Assembly: GCF_900113655.1 (NCBI RefSeq)
Contig: NZ_FOQF01000024.1
Coordinates: 1 to 57,397, forward strand
DNA length: 57,397 bases
Source of the DNA: Pseudobutyrivibrio sp. OR37
GTDB taxonomy: Bacteria > Bacillota > Clostridia > Lachnospirales > Lachnospiraceae
Direction of reading: 5' to 3'
Shown here: positions 16,744 to 26,204 of the stretch, in pieces
How the letters are laid out: every line of letters starts with the position of its first letter
Numbering within the stretch: position 1 is the stretch's first letter
Notes under the pieces: model-generated
Told to the model about the DNA's origin: nothing
Databases searched by the model: none
The model's input: the letters and a program-made list of their open reading frames with translations, nothing else
Made by a program: the position numbers and the translations under genes

Positions 16744-18378
16744 GTGAAAAAGATTAAGGCATCAAAAGCATTTAAGTCATTTGCAGCATTACTTTTAGCT
16801 GTATGTATGACTTTATCTGTTCCTGTAACTGCTAATGCTGCAGGCGCACAAGGAATAGATGTTTCAAAGTATCAGGGGGCAGTTAACTGGGCAGCAGTAG
16901 CACAGTCAGGTGTTTCATATACATTCGTAAAGGTAGGAAGTACAAAGAGTGGAGTTGATCCATTTTTTGCAGCTAATGTACAGGGCGCTCAGGCAGCTGG
17001 CATCCGTACAGGTGTATATATTTATTCTTATGCAACTACAGTAGAGGCAGCTGCACAGGAAGCAGCATTAGTACTACAGTGGATTGAGCCATACAATATC
17101 AACTTCCCTGTAGCATTTGATATGGAAGATAAGACTCAAAAGGGATTGGATCCAAATACATGTACAGCAATTGCTAATACATTCTGTAGCATTATTTCAC
17201 AGGCTGGCTACACACCAATCCTTTATACATACACAAATTTCTACAAGTCACATTTTACATCAGCACTTGCTTGTGATAAGTGGATTGCACAGTATTCAGA
17301 TCACAATGATATCCCAGGTTGGGCTATCTGGCAGTACTCTTCAGGCGGAGCAGTAGCAGGTATCAACGGCAGAGTTGATATGAACCTTGCAGCCAAGGAT
17401 TACAGCGCATACATTCCACAGGTTGGTTTACTTGACCTTGGAGCAGGAAATGTTTATTTCTTTAATAATTTCCGTAGACAGTTTGGTTGGATAGATATTG
17501 CAGGTACTAAATATCACACAGACCCAGCTACAGGTATCGTTACATACGGTTGGTTTGCAGATCCAACAGGAACATATTATTTCGCACCAAAGACAGCTAA
17601 CGCATTAGTTGGTTTAAATACAATTGATAAGGGCATTTACTACTTCAATGAAGTAGGTCAGATGCAGACAGGCTGGTTAGATTTAGGAGGAAACACATTC
17701 TTATTTAACCCAGCAGATAATGGTAAGCTTTTCACTGGCTGGTGGTCAGATCCAGCAGTTGGAACCAGATACTTAGATACAACAGACGGTCACATGGTTA
17801 AGGGCCTTGTTGTTATCGATAAGGATATGTACTTCTTCAATGAGGATGGTTTCTTACAGACAGGATGGGTTGATATCAAGGGCGTTACTTACTTATTCAA
17901 TCCAGCAGACAATGGCAAGCTTTACAAGGGTTGGTGGACAGATGCCACTGGCACATACTATTTAGATGCCAAGGATGCTCACAGAACTACAGGACTTGCA
18001 GCAATTGATGGTAGCGTATATTATTTCAACGAAGCAGGCCAGATGCAGGTTGGTGCTTATGTAGTTAACGGCAATACATACTACTTCGGACCAGACGGAA
18101 AGATGCAGACAGGCTTCCAGCAGGTAGGTAATAACACCTTCTACTTCGCAGAGAATGGCGCAATGGTTAGAGGCGCATTTGCTGCAGCAGATGGTATATA
18201 CTATGCAGATGATAAGACTGGTATCATAGTTCGTAATCAGGTAGTAAAGGTTGGCGGACAGCCATACTTATTTGGAGCTGATGGAAAGGTTGTTAAGAAT
18301 CAGTTAATCCAGGTAGGAAAGATGTTATATCAGACAAATGAAGCAGGTGTTGTAACAGCACAGGCTCCAGTTCAATAA
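16744..18378 (+). CDS. Secreted GH25 lysozyme with C-terminal cell-wall-binding repeats
   Basis: A GTG start follows GGAGGG. Residues 1-33 form a signal peptide ending near VTANAAG. The GH25 muramidase domain (about 34-225) has GIDVSKYQGAVNW with D39 and the catalytic FDMED (D126, E128). The rest (about 230-540) is a series of aromatic repeats such as GIYYFNEVGQMQTGWLD and YYFGPDGKMQTGFQQV, of the choline-binding or glucan-binding type, that hold the enzyme on the cell surface. It probably cuts peptidoglycan during growth or is directed at other cells. It is monocistronic with a strong terminator. Confidence 0.92.
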   Translation: MKKIKASKAFKSFAALLLAVCMTLSVPVTANAAGAQGIDVSKYQGAVNWAAVAQSGVSYTFVKVGSTKSGVDPFFAANVQGAQAAGIRTGVYIYSYATTVEAAAQEAALVLQWIEPYNINFPVAFDMEDKTQKGLDPNTCTAIANTFCSIISQAGYTPILYTYTNFYKSHFTSALACDKWIAQYSDHNDIPGWAIWQYSSGGAVAGINGRVDMNLAAKDYSAYIPQVGLLDLGAGNVYFFNNFRRQFGWIDIAGTKYHTDPATGIVTYGWFADPTGTYYFAPKTANALVGLNTIDKGIYYFNEVGQMQTGWLDLGGNTFLFNPADNGKLFTGWWSDPAVGTRYLDTTDGHMVKGLVVIDKDMYFFNEDGFLQTGWVDIKGVTYLFNPADNGKLYKGWWTDATGTYYLDAKDAHRTTGLAAIDGSVYYFNEAGQMQVGAYVVNGNTYYFGPDGKMQTGFQQVGNNTFYFAENGAMVRGAFAAADGIYYADDKTGIIVRNQVVKVGGQPYLFGADGKVVKNQLIQVGKMLYQTNEAGVVTAQAPVQ

Positions 18379-18383
18379 AAAGA

Positions 18384-18418
18384 GAACCCTTAGTTAATAA
18401 CTAAGGGTTCATTTTTTT
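18384..18418. terminator. Bidirectional intrinsic terminator
   Basis: GAACCCTTAGTTA and TAACTAAGGGTTC form a long near-perfect hairpin followed by ATTTTTTT on the plus strand. On the minus strand it is followed by TCTTTTTATT. It lies between the convergent lysozyme and ECF S-component genes and can serve both. Confidence 0.88.
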
Positions 18419-18428
18419 AGATTATAGA

Positions 18429-18992
18429 TTATGCCAGCTTGTGCAGTAATGGATATAATACAGAAGATATAATTACTCCAAAGATACCTTGAATGATGTT
18501 TGGTATGATTCCAGCGATAGATGCTAGGGCGCCAGCAGAAAGGGTAACATCATTTACAACAGAAAGCATAAAAATTTCAAAAATAAAATATCCTAAAACC
18601 ATGACAGCCTCACCAGCGATTCCACTGATAATAAGTGCCGGTAGGGCTGTTTTTGTATTTAAAAGCTTTCCCACAAGTTTGAAAAGGAAAAAACCGGTAA
18701 GGGCAGTAAGTGCTTTAATAATAAAGGTGGCTGGAACATAAATAAAATATCCACCAATCAAATCTGAAAGAGCAGAACCAAACCCAGCAGCCAAGGCTCC
18801 CCAAGCAGGTCCTAATAGCAGACCTGATAGTAGTACAAATCCATCACCTGGATGTATGTAGCCATTTGTAGGCGTTGGAATTTTGATAATCATTGTGCCG
18901 ATACAAGTAAGTGCAGCAAATAATGCAGCAATTATTGTTTTTCTGGTGGCGTCGGTTCTTAAGGTGTTTGCTGTAAAAGTAGTATCCTTCAT
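18429..18992 (-). CDS. ECF transporter S component, probably for pyridoxine or a related vitamin
   Basis: A 187-residue membrane protein with about six segments and the motif IKIPTPTNGYIHPGDGFVLL followed by GPAWGALAAGFGSALSDLIGG, typical of COG4720 (HmpT/PdxU-like) S components. These bind the vitamin and dock onto a shared ECF energising module encoded elsewhere. The gene is divergent from a MocR-type regulator, and the pair PdxR-like regulator plus PdxU2 S component is known for vitamin B6 uptake. Pyridoxine is therefore the favoured substrate; hydroxymethylpyrimidine is the main alternative. Confidence 0.75.
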   Translation of the reverse strand: MKDTTFTANTLRTDATRKTIIAALFAALTCIGTMIIKIPTPTNGYIHPGDGFVLLSGLLLGPAWGALAAGFGSALSDLIGGYFIYVPATFIIKALTALTGFFLFKLVGKLLNTKTALPALIISGIAGEAVMVLGYFIFEIFMLSVVNDVTLSAGALASIAGIIPNIIQGIFGVIISSVLYPLLHKLA

Positions 18993-19120
18993 TATCTAGT
19001 CCTCCTGTTTCAAGTGAGATTTGAAAAAGCGCTATTTCATTCTTTTTATGTTGAAGCTATAATAACACTAAGCTGTAACTAAAAAAATGCGTAAAACTGA
19101 CAAAATAAAAGGGGACAGAT

Positions 19121-20401
19121 ATGAAGGTATATGAACAAGTCTATAGTTTTTATGTAAAGAAAATCGAGGACGGCAGCCTAAAGACTGGGGATAGAATGCC
19201 CTCTATAAGAGAATCAGAGAGGATTTTGAATGTAAGTAGAACATCAATAGAAACAGCCTATCTACAGCTGGCAGCAGACGGCTATATTTATTCGGTGGAG
19301 AAGGTTGGATATTTTGTTTCTGACATGGTAACCAGATTAGAAGACAAAAAGCGTCATGTAGTTTCAGAGAAAGACCAAGCAAAAAAGAAATATGTCTACG
19401 ATTTAGAAATCATCGGTGAGGATAAAACAGTGTCTTGCCTGCAGCTGTGGAGAAGATATATGAAATCCGCCCTCAGACAGGAGGAAAGATTGCTAAATTA
19501 TCCCAACAATCAGGGGGAGGAAGAATTAAGAATTGAGATAGCGGCTTATGTTAGAAAAACAAGAAATATACTTTGCAGTGCTGATGATATTGTAATCGGT
19601 GCTGGCTTCCAAAGCTTATTGTCTCTTCTTATTCCTCTTATTCCAGGAGAGAAGACTATTTCCTTCCCAACAAAGAATTTTGCAGATGGTGCAGCAATAT
19701 TTAAAAACGCCGGTTATGTAGTTAATTATAGAGATAAGGAAAGCCATGTAATATATGTTACTCCATCCTATATGACAAAATGGGGCGAAGTCATGACCAT
19801 GAAACGACGTCATGAGCTTATAGAGCATGCCAGGGTTAGCAACCATCTCATTATCGAGGATGATTACCAGAACGAGTTTGTATTTTCCAACAAAGCCACT
19901 CCTAGCTTATATGCCATGACAGGAGGGGAGAATATTGCCTTCTTAGGCTCATTTTCAAGAGTATTGCTTCCTAGCGTAAGAATAAGTTATTTGATTTTGC
20001 CAAAGGGGGTTAGAGCTGAATACGAAAAAATAAAGCATCTATATAATCAGACTGCTTCCATGGCAGAGCAGATTGCCTTGGCATCATTTTTAAGAGATGG
20101 TCATCTAAACCGTCACATAAAAAAGATGAGACGTCTGTATGAAGATAAACGAAAGCTTATGTACAAAAGTCTGAAGCATGTATTTGTAAAGAACGCCACC
20201 ATTCTTATGGGAGAAAGTGGGATGGAAATAGGCGTTAAGCTTTCAGGAAGGAATATGGCAGAAAAGCTCAAGGAAAATCAGGTAAGGGTGAAGGTGGTAG
20301 ATATATCAGAGGATATGGCATTGTTTTTAGTGTCTTGCAGTAGGATTGCAATAGAAGACATAGGGGATGCCATAGAAAAATTAAATTATGGTTTACAATG
20401 A
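19121..20401 (+). CDS. MocR-type regulator (GntR HTH plus aminotransferase-like domain), PLP lysine absent
   Basis: The 426-residue protein has a GntR winged helix (about 1-70, GDRMPSIRESERILNVSRTS) joined to a fold-type I aminotransferase-like domain. MocR proteins such as PdxR and GabR use PLP as effector and normally carry a lysine in a GSFSK motif. Here the motif reads GSFSRVLLPSVRISY with arginine (AGA, residue 280) in that place, although EDDY is kept in IIEDDYQNEF. It is divergent from the ECF S component with about 128 bases between, so it probably controls that gene. Lysine loss suggests non-covalent effector sensing or a relaxed subfamily. Confidence 0.85.
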   Translation: MKVYEQVYSFYVKKIEDGSLKTGDRMPSIRESERILNVSRTSIETAYLQLAADGYIYSVEKVGYFVSDMVTRLEDKKRHVVSEKDQAKKKYVYDLEIIGEDKTVSCLQLWRRYMKSALRQEERLLNYPNNQGEEELRIEIAAYVRKTRNILCSADDIVIGAGFQSLLSLLIPLIPGEKTISFPTKNFADGAAIFKNAGYVVNYRDKESHVIYVTPSYMTKWGEVMTMKRRHELIEHARVSNHLIIEDDYQNEFVFSNKATPSLYAMTGGENIAFLGSFSRVLLPSVRISYLILPKGVRAEYEKIKHLYNQTASMAEQIALASFLRDGHLNRHIKKMRRLYEDKRKLMYKSLKHVFVKNATILMGESGMEIGVKLSGRNMAEKLKENQVRVKVVDISEDMALFLVSCSRIAIEDIGDAIEKLNYGLQ

Positions 20402-20402
20402 C

Positions 20403-20420
20403 GCTTTAGTATGCTAAAGT
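20403..20420 (+). promoter_or_regulatory. Palindrome CTTTAG-TATG-CTAAAG upstream of the amino acid ABC operon
   Basis: CTTTAG (20404-20409) and CTAAAG (20414-20419) form an inverted repeat, and a further ACGCTAAAGTG copy lies at 20449-20459. The two flank the probable promoter region of the solute-binding protein gene. The arrangement suggests a repressor binding as a pair of dimers. The regulator is unknown. Confidence 0.4.
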
Positions 20421-20497
20421 ATATACATAACAGTTTAGTACATTATCACGCTAAAGTGTTTCGGACAGTAAACAATAGCTTTATAGGAGATTCTACT

Positions 20498-21337
20498 ATG
20501 AAAAAGAGATTATTAGCAGGAATGCTCACAGGACTTATGATGATTTCCATGGTTGCATGTGGCTCATCGTCTACTACAACAGCTGATGAAAAGCAGGATA
20601 CAAATACTGAGGCAGCAGAAGCTACAACAGATAGCGATTTAGAGTACATCAAGTCAAAGGGTACACTTACAGTAGGTATCACAGACTTTGCGCCTATGGA
20701 TTACAAGGATGAAGATGGCCAGTGGATTGGCTATGATGCAGATTTAGCCAAGAAAGTGGCAGAGAGCCTTGGAGTTGATGTAGAGTTTGTTGAAATTGAT
20801 TGGGATAACAAAATCCTTGAGCTTCAGAACAAATCCATTGATGTGGTTTGGAACGGCATGACACTTACACCAGAGGTTACAAATGCAATGGAGTGCACAA
20901 ATGCATATCTTAACAATGCACAGGTTGTAGTTGTAAACAAGGATGTTGCTGATTCAGTAACAGATGTTGATTCAGCAAAGGAGCTTAGCTTTGCAGTTGA
21001 ATCTGGTTCAGCAGGTGAGGCAGCAGCAGAGGAAAATGGCTTCAACTATGTGGCAGTAAAATCTCAGGCTGATGCTGTAATGGAGGTTTCAGCCGGTACA
21101 TCAGATGCTTGTATCATTGACCTTCTTATGGCAGGCGCAATGGTAGGCGAAGGAACTAGCTACGAGAATCTTACACACACAGTAGAGCTTACTACAGAAG
21201 AATACGGCATCGGCTGCAGAAAGGGTTCTGATTTAGCTGAATACATCAACAATCAGCTTAAGGCTCTTTACGACGATGGCACAATGGAAGAAATTGCAAA
21301 CACCTATGGTGTGCAGGATGCAATCGTAAAACTATAA
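20498..21337 (+). CDS. Amino acid ABC transporter, substrate-binding lipoprotein
   Basis: A 279-residue lipoprotein. The start at 20498 gives a signal peptide with lipobox ISMVAC, and ATAGGAGA lies before it; a longer frame from 20411 has no signal peptide at its front. After a Thr/Glu-rich linker, the SBP_bac_3 domain begins at LEYIKSKGTLTVGITDFAPM and contains DVVWNGMTLTPE, the usual pattern for polar amino acids. Permease and ATPase genes follow. The ligand (glutamine, cystine or another) cannot be told from sequence. Confidence 0.88.
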   Translation: MKKRLLAGMLTGLMMISMVACGSSSTTTADEKQDTNTEAAEATTDSDLEYIKSKGTLTVGITDFAPMDYKDEDGQWIGYDADLAKKVAESLGVDVEFVEIDWDNKILELQNKSIDVVWNGMTLTPEVTNAMECTNAYLNNAQVVVVNKDVADSVTDVDSAKELSFAVESGSAGEAAAEENGFNYVAVKSQADAVMEVSAGTSDACIIDLLMAGAMVGEGTSYENLTHTVELTTEEYGIGCRKGSDLAEYINNQLKALYDDGTMEEIANTYGVQDAIVKL

Positions 21338-21357
21338 AACAACAATAAGGAAATATT

Positions 21358-22014
21358 ATGTTTGCGAATGTAACATTATCACTTTTAGAGGGTTTCTTAG
21401 GAACCCTCAAATTGTTTTCATTAACTTTATTATTTTCACTACCACTTGGACTTATTATTAGCTTTGGCTCAATGAATAAAAATCTGGTAGTTAGATTACC
21501 AATCAGATTCATTATTTGGGTGGTCAGGGGAACACCTTTGATGCTGCAGCTTTTAATAATCTTCTACGGACCGGGAATCTTTTTAGGAGTGAATCTTTGG
21601 GGTGCAGGAGATAGTGGGCGATTTACAGCGGCACTTGTGGCTTTTGTAATCAATTACGCATGCTATTTCAGTGAAATATATAGGGGTGGAATTCAATCAA
21701 TACCAAAAGGACAATACGAGGCAGCGGCAGTACTAGGACTTAACAAAGGCCAAACCTTTTTCAGAATCGTTTTATTACAGGTAATTAAGAAAATTGTTCC
21801 TCCTATTTCAAACGAGGTAATAACCCTGGTAAAGGATACTTCGCTTGCCAGAGTTATTGCCTTCTATGAAATCATTTGGGAGGGCGAGCGATTTATTAAA
21901 AGCGCAGGAATTATCTGGCCACTATTTTATACTGGCGCCTTCTATTTAATATTCAGTGGATTGCTTACACTGTTATTTGGTTATATCGAAAAGAAACTGG
22001 AGTATTTCAGATAA
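21358..22014 (+). CDS. Amino acid ABC transporter permease
   Basis: A 218-residue His/Glu/Gln-type permease with about five membrane segments. IWVVRGTPLMLQLLIIFYG and the EAA loop QYEAAAVLGLNKGQTFFRIVLLQ are characteristic. It forms the membrane channel, probably as a homodimer because only one permease gene is present. It lies between the binding protein and ATPase genes of the same operon. Confidence 0.9.
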   Translation: MFANVTLSLLEGFLGTLKLFSLTLLFSLPLGLIISFGSMNKNLVVRLPIRFIIWVVRGTPLMLQLLIIFYGPGIFLGVNLWGAGDSGRFTAALVAFVINYACYFSEIYRGGIQSIPKGQYEAAAVLGLNKGQTFFRIVLLQVIKKIVPPISNEVITLVKDTSLARVIAFYEIIWEGERFIKSAGIIWPLFYTGAFYLIFSGLLTLLFGYIEKKLEYFR

Positions 22015-22043
22015 TCGATAAATGAATTTTAAGTGAGAATATT

Positions 22044-22799
22044 ATGGCAATTTTAGAAGTACATGAAATCAGAAAAAAATTTGATAAAGAAGAGATATTA
22101 AAGGGCATTTCCTTCAACATGGAAAGAGGACAGACCTTGTCTATAATCGGCAGCTCTGGCTCAGGCAAGACCACCTTGCTTCGATGCCTGAATTTTTTAG
22201 AGGTACCGGATGCGGGGAGCATCACAGTAAATGGTGATGTGCTGTTTTTTGCGAACTATTCCAAGCTGAAGGAAGAGGAGATTAGAAAGAACCGCCATCA
22301 TTTTGGAATGGTGTTTCAACAGTTCAATCTGTTTCCTCAGTATACCGCCCTTGAAAATGTCATTCTGGCTCCAAAGCTTGCAGCCAAATCAAAGGACGAA
22401 ATAGAAGAGATTACCGAAAATGGAAAAGAGCTGCTTAGAAAAATGGGGCTAGAGGATAGGATGGACAACTACCCTCATCAGCTATCAGGCGGGCAGCAGC
22501 AAAGAGTAGCCATAGCTAGAGCATTAGCTTTAAAGCCTGATATCCTTTGTTTTGATGAGCCTACATCGGCCTTAGATCCGGAGCTTACAGGAGAGGTCCT
22601 TAAGGTTATAAAGGAGCTGGCAAAGCAGAAGACTACAATGATTATCGTTACCCACGAAATCGGCTTCGCCAGGGATGTTTCAGATGAAATAATATTTATG
22701 GATGGAGGCGTAATCGCAGAACAGGGCACACCTGAGCAGGTGATAGATAATCCTTCGAATGAGCGAACAAAACAGTTTCTTGCAAACTATCTAAAATAA
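22044..22799 (+). CDS. Amino acid ABC transporter ATPase (GlnQ-like)
   Basis: A 251-residue ATPase with Walker A GSSGSGKTTLLR, Q-loop FQQFNLFP, signature LSGGQQQRVAIARALAL, Walker B ILCFDEPTSALD and switch histidine in IVTHE. It powers the transporter encoded by the two genes before it. The order binding protein, permease, ATPase is standard. Confidence 0.92.
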   Translation: MAILEVHEIRKKFDKEEILKGISFNMERGQTLSIIGSSGSGKTTLLRCLNFLEVPDAGSITVNGDVLFFANYSKLKEEEIRKNRHHFGMVFQQFNLFPQYTALENVILAPKLAAKSKDEIEEITENGKELLRKMGLEDRMDNYPHQLSGGQQQRVAIARALALKPDILCFDEPTSALDPELTGEVLKVIKELAKQKTTMIIVTHEIGFARDVSDEIIFMDGGVIAEQGTPEQVIDNPSNERTKQFLANYLK

Positions 22800-22819
22800 C
22801 AATATGAAGGGAGATTGAA

Positions 22820-24331
22820 ATGGCAACACTAGGAATCGTAATTGCAATCGTGATTTATTTGGCAGGTCTTCTTATTATGGGAGCTACCTTTGCTAAAGAA
22901 AATCACACCGTTGGAGATTATTATTTAGGCGGAAGAAAGCTAGGCCCTTTTGTTACAGCAATGAGTGCAGAAGCATCAGATATGTCATCCTGGCTTCTGA
23001 TGGGATTGCCTGGTATCGCATACGCCAGCGGTATTTGCGATGTTTTTTGGACAGCACTAGGCCTTGGAATTGGAACCTATATGAACTGGTTGCTGGTAGC
23101 AAAAAGACTTAGAAGATATTCGGAAAAGAACAATTCGGTTACTATTCCAGATTTCTTCGAGCATAGATTTAGAGATAAAAGCCACGCACTACTTTTAATA
23201 TCATCACTGATTATCGTGGTATTTTTCATACCTTATGTTGGCTCTGGCTTTGCCGCATGTGGCAAGCTGTTTTCTTCTCTTTTTGGATTAGATTACACAA
23301 TCGCTATGATTGCATCCGCAGCTGTTATCATAGGCTATACAGCTACTGGTGGATTTATGGCAGCATCGGTTACAGATTTTGTCCAGTCAATCATTATGAC
23401 AATAGCTCTTATTGCGGTAGTTTGCTTCGGGCTTGCCAGTGTAGGTGGAATAGATGTAGTTAGTAATTTTGCCACATCCTTGGATGGATATATTAGTGTG
23501 TTGGCTACCCATGATTTTGCAACTGGAAGCCGCGTATCCTACGGCGGAATAATCACCATCATTTCAACAATGGCATGGGGACTTGGATATTTTGGTATGC
23601 CACATATCCTCCTTAGATTCATGGCTATCGAAGACCCAGAAAAGATTAAGCTTAGCCGTAGAATATCAACTGTTTGGGTATTTATCGCAATGGGCGTTGC
23701 AATTTTCATCGGTGTAATGGCTCATACCATGGTAAATGTAGGCGTTCTTGATGAGCTTGCAGATTCAGAAAGAGCAATCGTAATCATCGCCCAGACTCTT
23801 GCAGAGCACAGCTTTGGCGCATCACTACTAGCAGGTGTGATACTTGCAGGTATTTTGGCATGTACCATGTCTACCTGTGATTCGCAGATGCTAGCAGCAT
23901 CTTCATCTGTATCTGAAAACATATTTCACGAGACACTTGGAATTGAGCTTTCAGAGCATATGCAGATGGTAATGGCAAGAATTGTTCTTATCGTTATTGC
24001 TGCAATCGGAATCATTATTGCAAGAGACCCTAATAGTTCAGTGTTTGGCATCGTATCATTTGCCTGGGCAGGCTTTGGTGCAGCTTTTGGTCCGATTATG
24101 CTGCTCGCTCTGTTTTGGAAGAGAGCAAATCGCTATGGTGCTATCGCAGGAATGCTTGGCGGCGGCATTATGATTTTTGTATGGAAGTTCATGATTAAAC
24201 CACTTGGCGGAATTTTTGGAATTTACGAGTTACTTCCAGGCTTCATTGTAGGATTATTGCTATGCGTAGTGGTAAGCCTTTTGACACCTGCTCCAGAGAA
24301 GGAGATAGTAGAGGAGTTCGAATCAATCTAA
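22820..24331 (+). CDS. putP: Sodium/solute symporter, PutP-like (SSS family)
   Basis: A 503-residue protein with about 13 membrane segments. DYYLGGRKLGPFVTAMSAEASDMSSWLLMGLPG near residue 35 and the later ASDMS and GGFMAASVTDFVQ regions match PutP sodium/proline symporters; the usual length is about 500. It begins 20 bases after the ABC ATPase gene and may share its transcript, which would make one unit for amino acid uptake. It ends at the large palindrome that also opens the sulfur island. Proline is the best guess for substrate. Confidence 0.82.
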   Translation: MATLGIVIAIVIYLAGLLIMGATFAKENHTVGDYYLGGRKLGPFVTAMSAEASDMSSWLLMGLPGIAYASGICDVFWTALGLGIGTYMNWLLVAKRLRRYSEKNNSVTIPDFFEHRFRDKSHALLLISSLIIVVFFIPYVGSGFAACGKLFSSLFGLDYTIAMIASAAVIIGYTATGGFMAASVTDFVQSIIMTIALIAVVCFGLASVGGIDVVSNFATSLDGYISVLATHDFATGSRVSYGGIITIISTMAWGLGYFGMPHILLRFMAIEDPEKIKLSRRISTVWVFIAMGVAIFIGVMAHTMVNVGVLDELADSERAIVIIAQTLAEHSFGASLLAGVILAGILACTMSTCDSQMLAASSSVSENIFHETLGIELSEHMQMVMARIVLIVIAAIGIIIARDPNSSVFGIVSFAWAGFGAAFGPIMLLALFWKRANRYGAIAGMLGGGIMIFVWKFMIKPLGGIFGIYELLPGFIVGLLLCVVVSLLTPAPEKEIVEEFESI

Positions 24332-24360
24332 CCAATTGAGAATAAATATCAACAAGACAT

Positions 24361-24410
24361 AATATCACCTATAACCTATTGACTAAGTAGGTTATAGGTG
24401 ATATTTTCTT
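24361..24410 (+). terminator. 18-bp perfect inverted repeat: terminator that encloses the nifS operator and -35 box
   Basis: AATATCACCTATAACCTA (24361-24378) and its exact complement (24388-24405) flank nine bases, TTGACTAAG, and are followed by TTCTTTT. This can terminate the symporter transcript. The spacer carries a -35 box (TTGACT, 24379-24384), with TATTTT 17 bases downstream as a weak -10. The inner part is also one copy of the ACCTA-N9-TAGGT operator. Confidence 0.7.
24374..24407 (+). promoter_or_regulatory. Sulfur operator A and promoter of nifS-iscU
   Basis: ACCTA-TTGACTAAG-TAGGT at 24374-24392 is a member of a family of seven sites in this window. It overlaps the -35 box, so a bound protein would block RNA polymerase. 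The presumed regulator is the Rrf2 protein at 54,465. Confidence 0.6.
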
Positions 24411-24466
24411 TTACATAGTTATTCAATAGGTGAAATCTATTAAAAATGTGAAAGGAAGGAATAGTA

Positions 24467-25672
24467 ATGTTTGTATATGCAGATAATGCGGCGACAACAG
24501 CAGTTAGCAAAAAGGTAGTGGATGCAATGCTTCCATATTTTACAGAAGTATATGGTAATCCATCTAGTTTATATTCAGTTGGCCAGAAGGCAAAAGAAGT
24601 TTTAGAAGAGGCTCGAGAAAGAGTTGCAAAGGTGTTAGGTGCAAAGCCTAGAGAAATATATTTCACATCAGGTGGTAGTGAGGCAGATAATCAGGCCATC
24701 ATCTCAGCTGCAAGAGCAGGTGCCAAGAAAGGCAAGAAGCATATCATATCTTCTAAATTTGAGCATCATGCAGTGCTTCACACATTAGAAGCATTAGAGA
24801 AGGAAGGCTTTGAGATTACACTTGTGGATGTTCATTCTAATGGTGTGGTTGATCCTAAGGAAATTGAGGATGCCATTCGTGAGGATACAGCACTTGTAAC
24901 AATCATGTATGCCAACAACGAAATCGGAACTATCCAGCCTATAGCAGAAATTGGTAAGATTTGCCGCGAGAAGAAGGTATGGTTCCATACAGATGCAGTT
25001 CAGGCCATCAGCCATGTGCACATCAATGTGGAGGAGCAGAATATTGATATGCTTTCAATATCAGCTCACAAGTTCCATGGTCCTAAGGGTGTTGGTGTGC
25101 TCTATGCCAAGGGAGGTATCCCACTTACAAACATAATTAACGGTGGTGCCCAGGAAAGAGGCAAGCGTGCAGGTACAGAAAACCTTGCAGGTATCGTAGG
25201 CCTTACAGTAGCACTTGAGGATGCAGTAGCCCATATCGATGAAAATAACGAAAAACTTTCCAAGCTTCAGGACAGATTAATCAAAGGGCTTTCAAAGATT
25301 CCATACTCAGAGCTTAACGGAGATAGACATGCAAGAGTTACTTCTAATGTAAACTTCTGCTTTGAGGGTATTGAGGGAGAATCCCTTCTTTTATTATTAG
25401 ATGACAAGGGTGTGGCTGTGTCATCAGGTTCGGCATGTACATCAGGTTCGCTGGATCCAAGCCATGTACTTCTTGCAATTGGCAGACCTCACGAGGTAGC
25501 TCACGGCTCACTAAGAATATCACTTGGAGAGGATGCTACAGAAGAGCAGGTTGATTATATCGTAAATGCGGTAACAGAGGTTGTGGAGTACCTTCGTGGA
25601 TTTTCACCTTTCTGGGGTGATCTTGTTAGTGGAAAGCGTCCACATGTATTTGAGGAACATAGTGTAGCCTAA
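24467..25672 (+). CDS. nifS: Cysteine desulfurase NifS/IscS type
   Basis: The enzyme takes sulfur from cysteine for Fe-S clusters and tRNA thiolation. The 401-residue protein begins [12 protein letters not shown], binds PLP at K202 in [12 protein letters not shown] and carries the catalytic Cys324 in [19 protein letters not shown], within the long loop of group I enzymes. A strong AAGGAAGGA site precedes the ATG. The scaffold gene follows after 28 bases, so both form an iron-sulfur assembly unit under the island's shared operator. Confidence 0.95.
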   Translation: MFVYADNAATTAVSKKVVDAMLPYFTEVYGNPSSLYSVGQKAKEVLEEARERVAKVLGAKPREIYFTSGGSEADNQAIISAARAGAKKGKKHIISSKFEHHAVLHTLEALEKEGFEITLVDVHSNGVVDPKEIEDAIREDTALVTIMYANNEIGTIQPIAEIGKICREKKVWFHTDAVQAISHVHINVEEQNIDMLSISAHKFHGPKGVGVLYAKGGIPLTNIINGGAQERGKRAGTENLAGIVGLTVALEDAVAHIDENNEKLSKLQDRLIKGLSKIPYSELNGDRHARVTSNVNFCFEGIEGESLLLLLDDKGVAVSSGSACTSGSLDPSHVLLAIGRPHEVAHGSLRISLGEDATEEQVDYIVNAVTEVVEYLRGFSPFWGDLVSGKRPHVFEEHSVA

Positions 25673-25700
25673 TTAATGAGAGTAATTGGAGGAATAAAAA

Positions 25701-26138
25701 ATGGCATTATATAGTGAAAAGGTCATGGACCACTTTAGAAACCCTAGAAATGTAGGAGTTATAGAAGATGCAGATGGTGTGGGCGAAGTAGGTAACCCAG
25801 TCTGCGGCGACATCATGAAAATCTATCTTAAGATAAATGATGACCAGGTAATTGATGATGTTAAATTCGAAACCTTCGGTTGTGGTAGCGCCATTGCATC
25901 ATCTTCAATGGCAACAGAGCTTATCAAGGGAAAGCCTTTAACTGAGGCACTTCAGCTTACAAACAAGGCTGTAACTGAGGCACTTGATGGACTTCCACCA
26001 CATAAGCTTCACTGTTCAGTGCTTGCAGAGGAGGCAATCAAATCCGCTGTAAAGAATTACTACGACAATAACGGAATCGAATACGACCCCGCTGATTTCC
26101 CAGAGGAACACAATTGTGAGGCATGTCACATGCATTAA
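25701..26138 (+). CDS. nifU: Iron-sulfur cluster scaffold IscU/NifU type
   Basis: A 145-residue scaffold with the three cluster cysteines in NPVCGDIMKIYL, TFGCGSAIASSSM and LHCSVLAEEAIK. It receives sulfur from the desulfurase before it and builds clusters de novo. The C-terminus carries an additional short tail with two cysteines and histidines (CEACHMH), seen in Clostridia, which may bind metal. Cotranscribed with nifS. Confidence 0.94.
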   Translation: MALYSEKVMDHFRNPRNVGVIEDADGVGEVGNPVCGDIMKIYLKINDDQVIDDVKFETFGCGSAIASSSMATELIKGKPLTEALQLTNKAVTEALDGLPPHKLHCSVLAEEAIKSAVKNYYDNNGIEYDPADFPEEHNCEACHMH

Positions 26139-26204
26139 TTTGCCAAAAGCAGTTTGAGGAGTTACAATAGTTTCTTTAGAGAGAAATTGAAGGGAAACTA
26201 TTTA

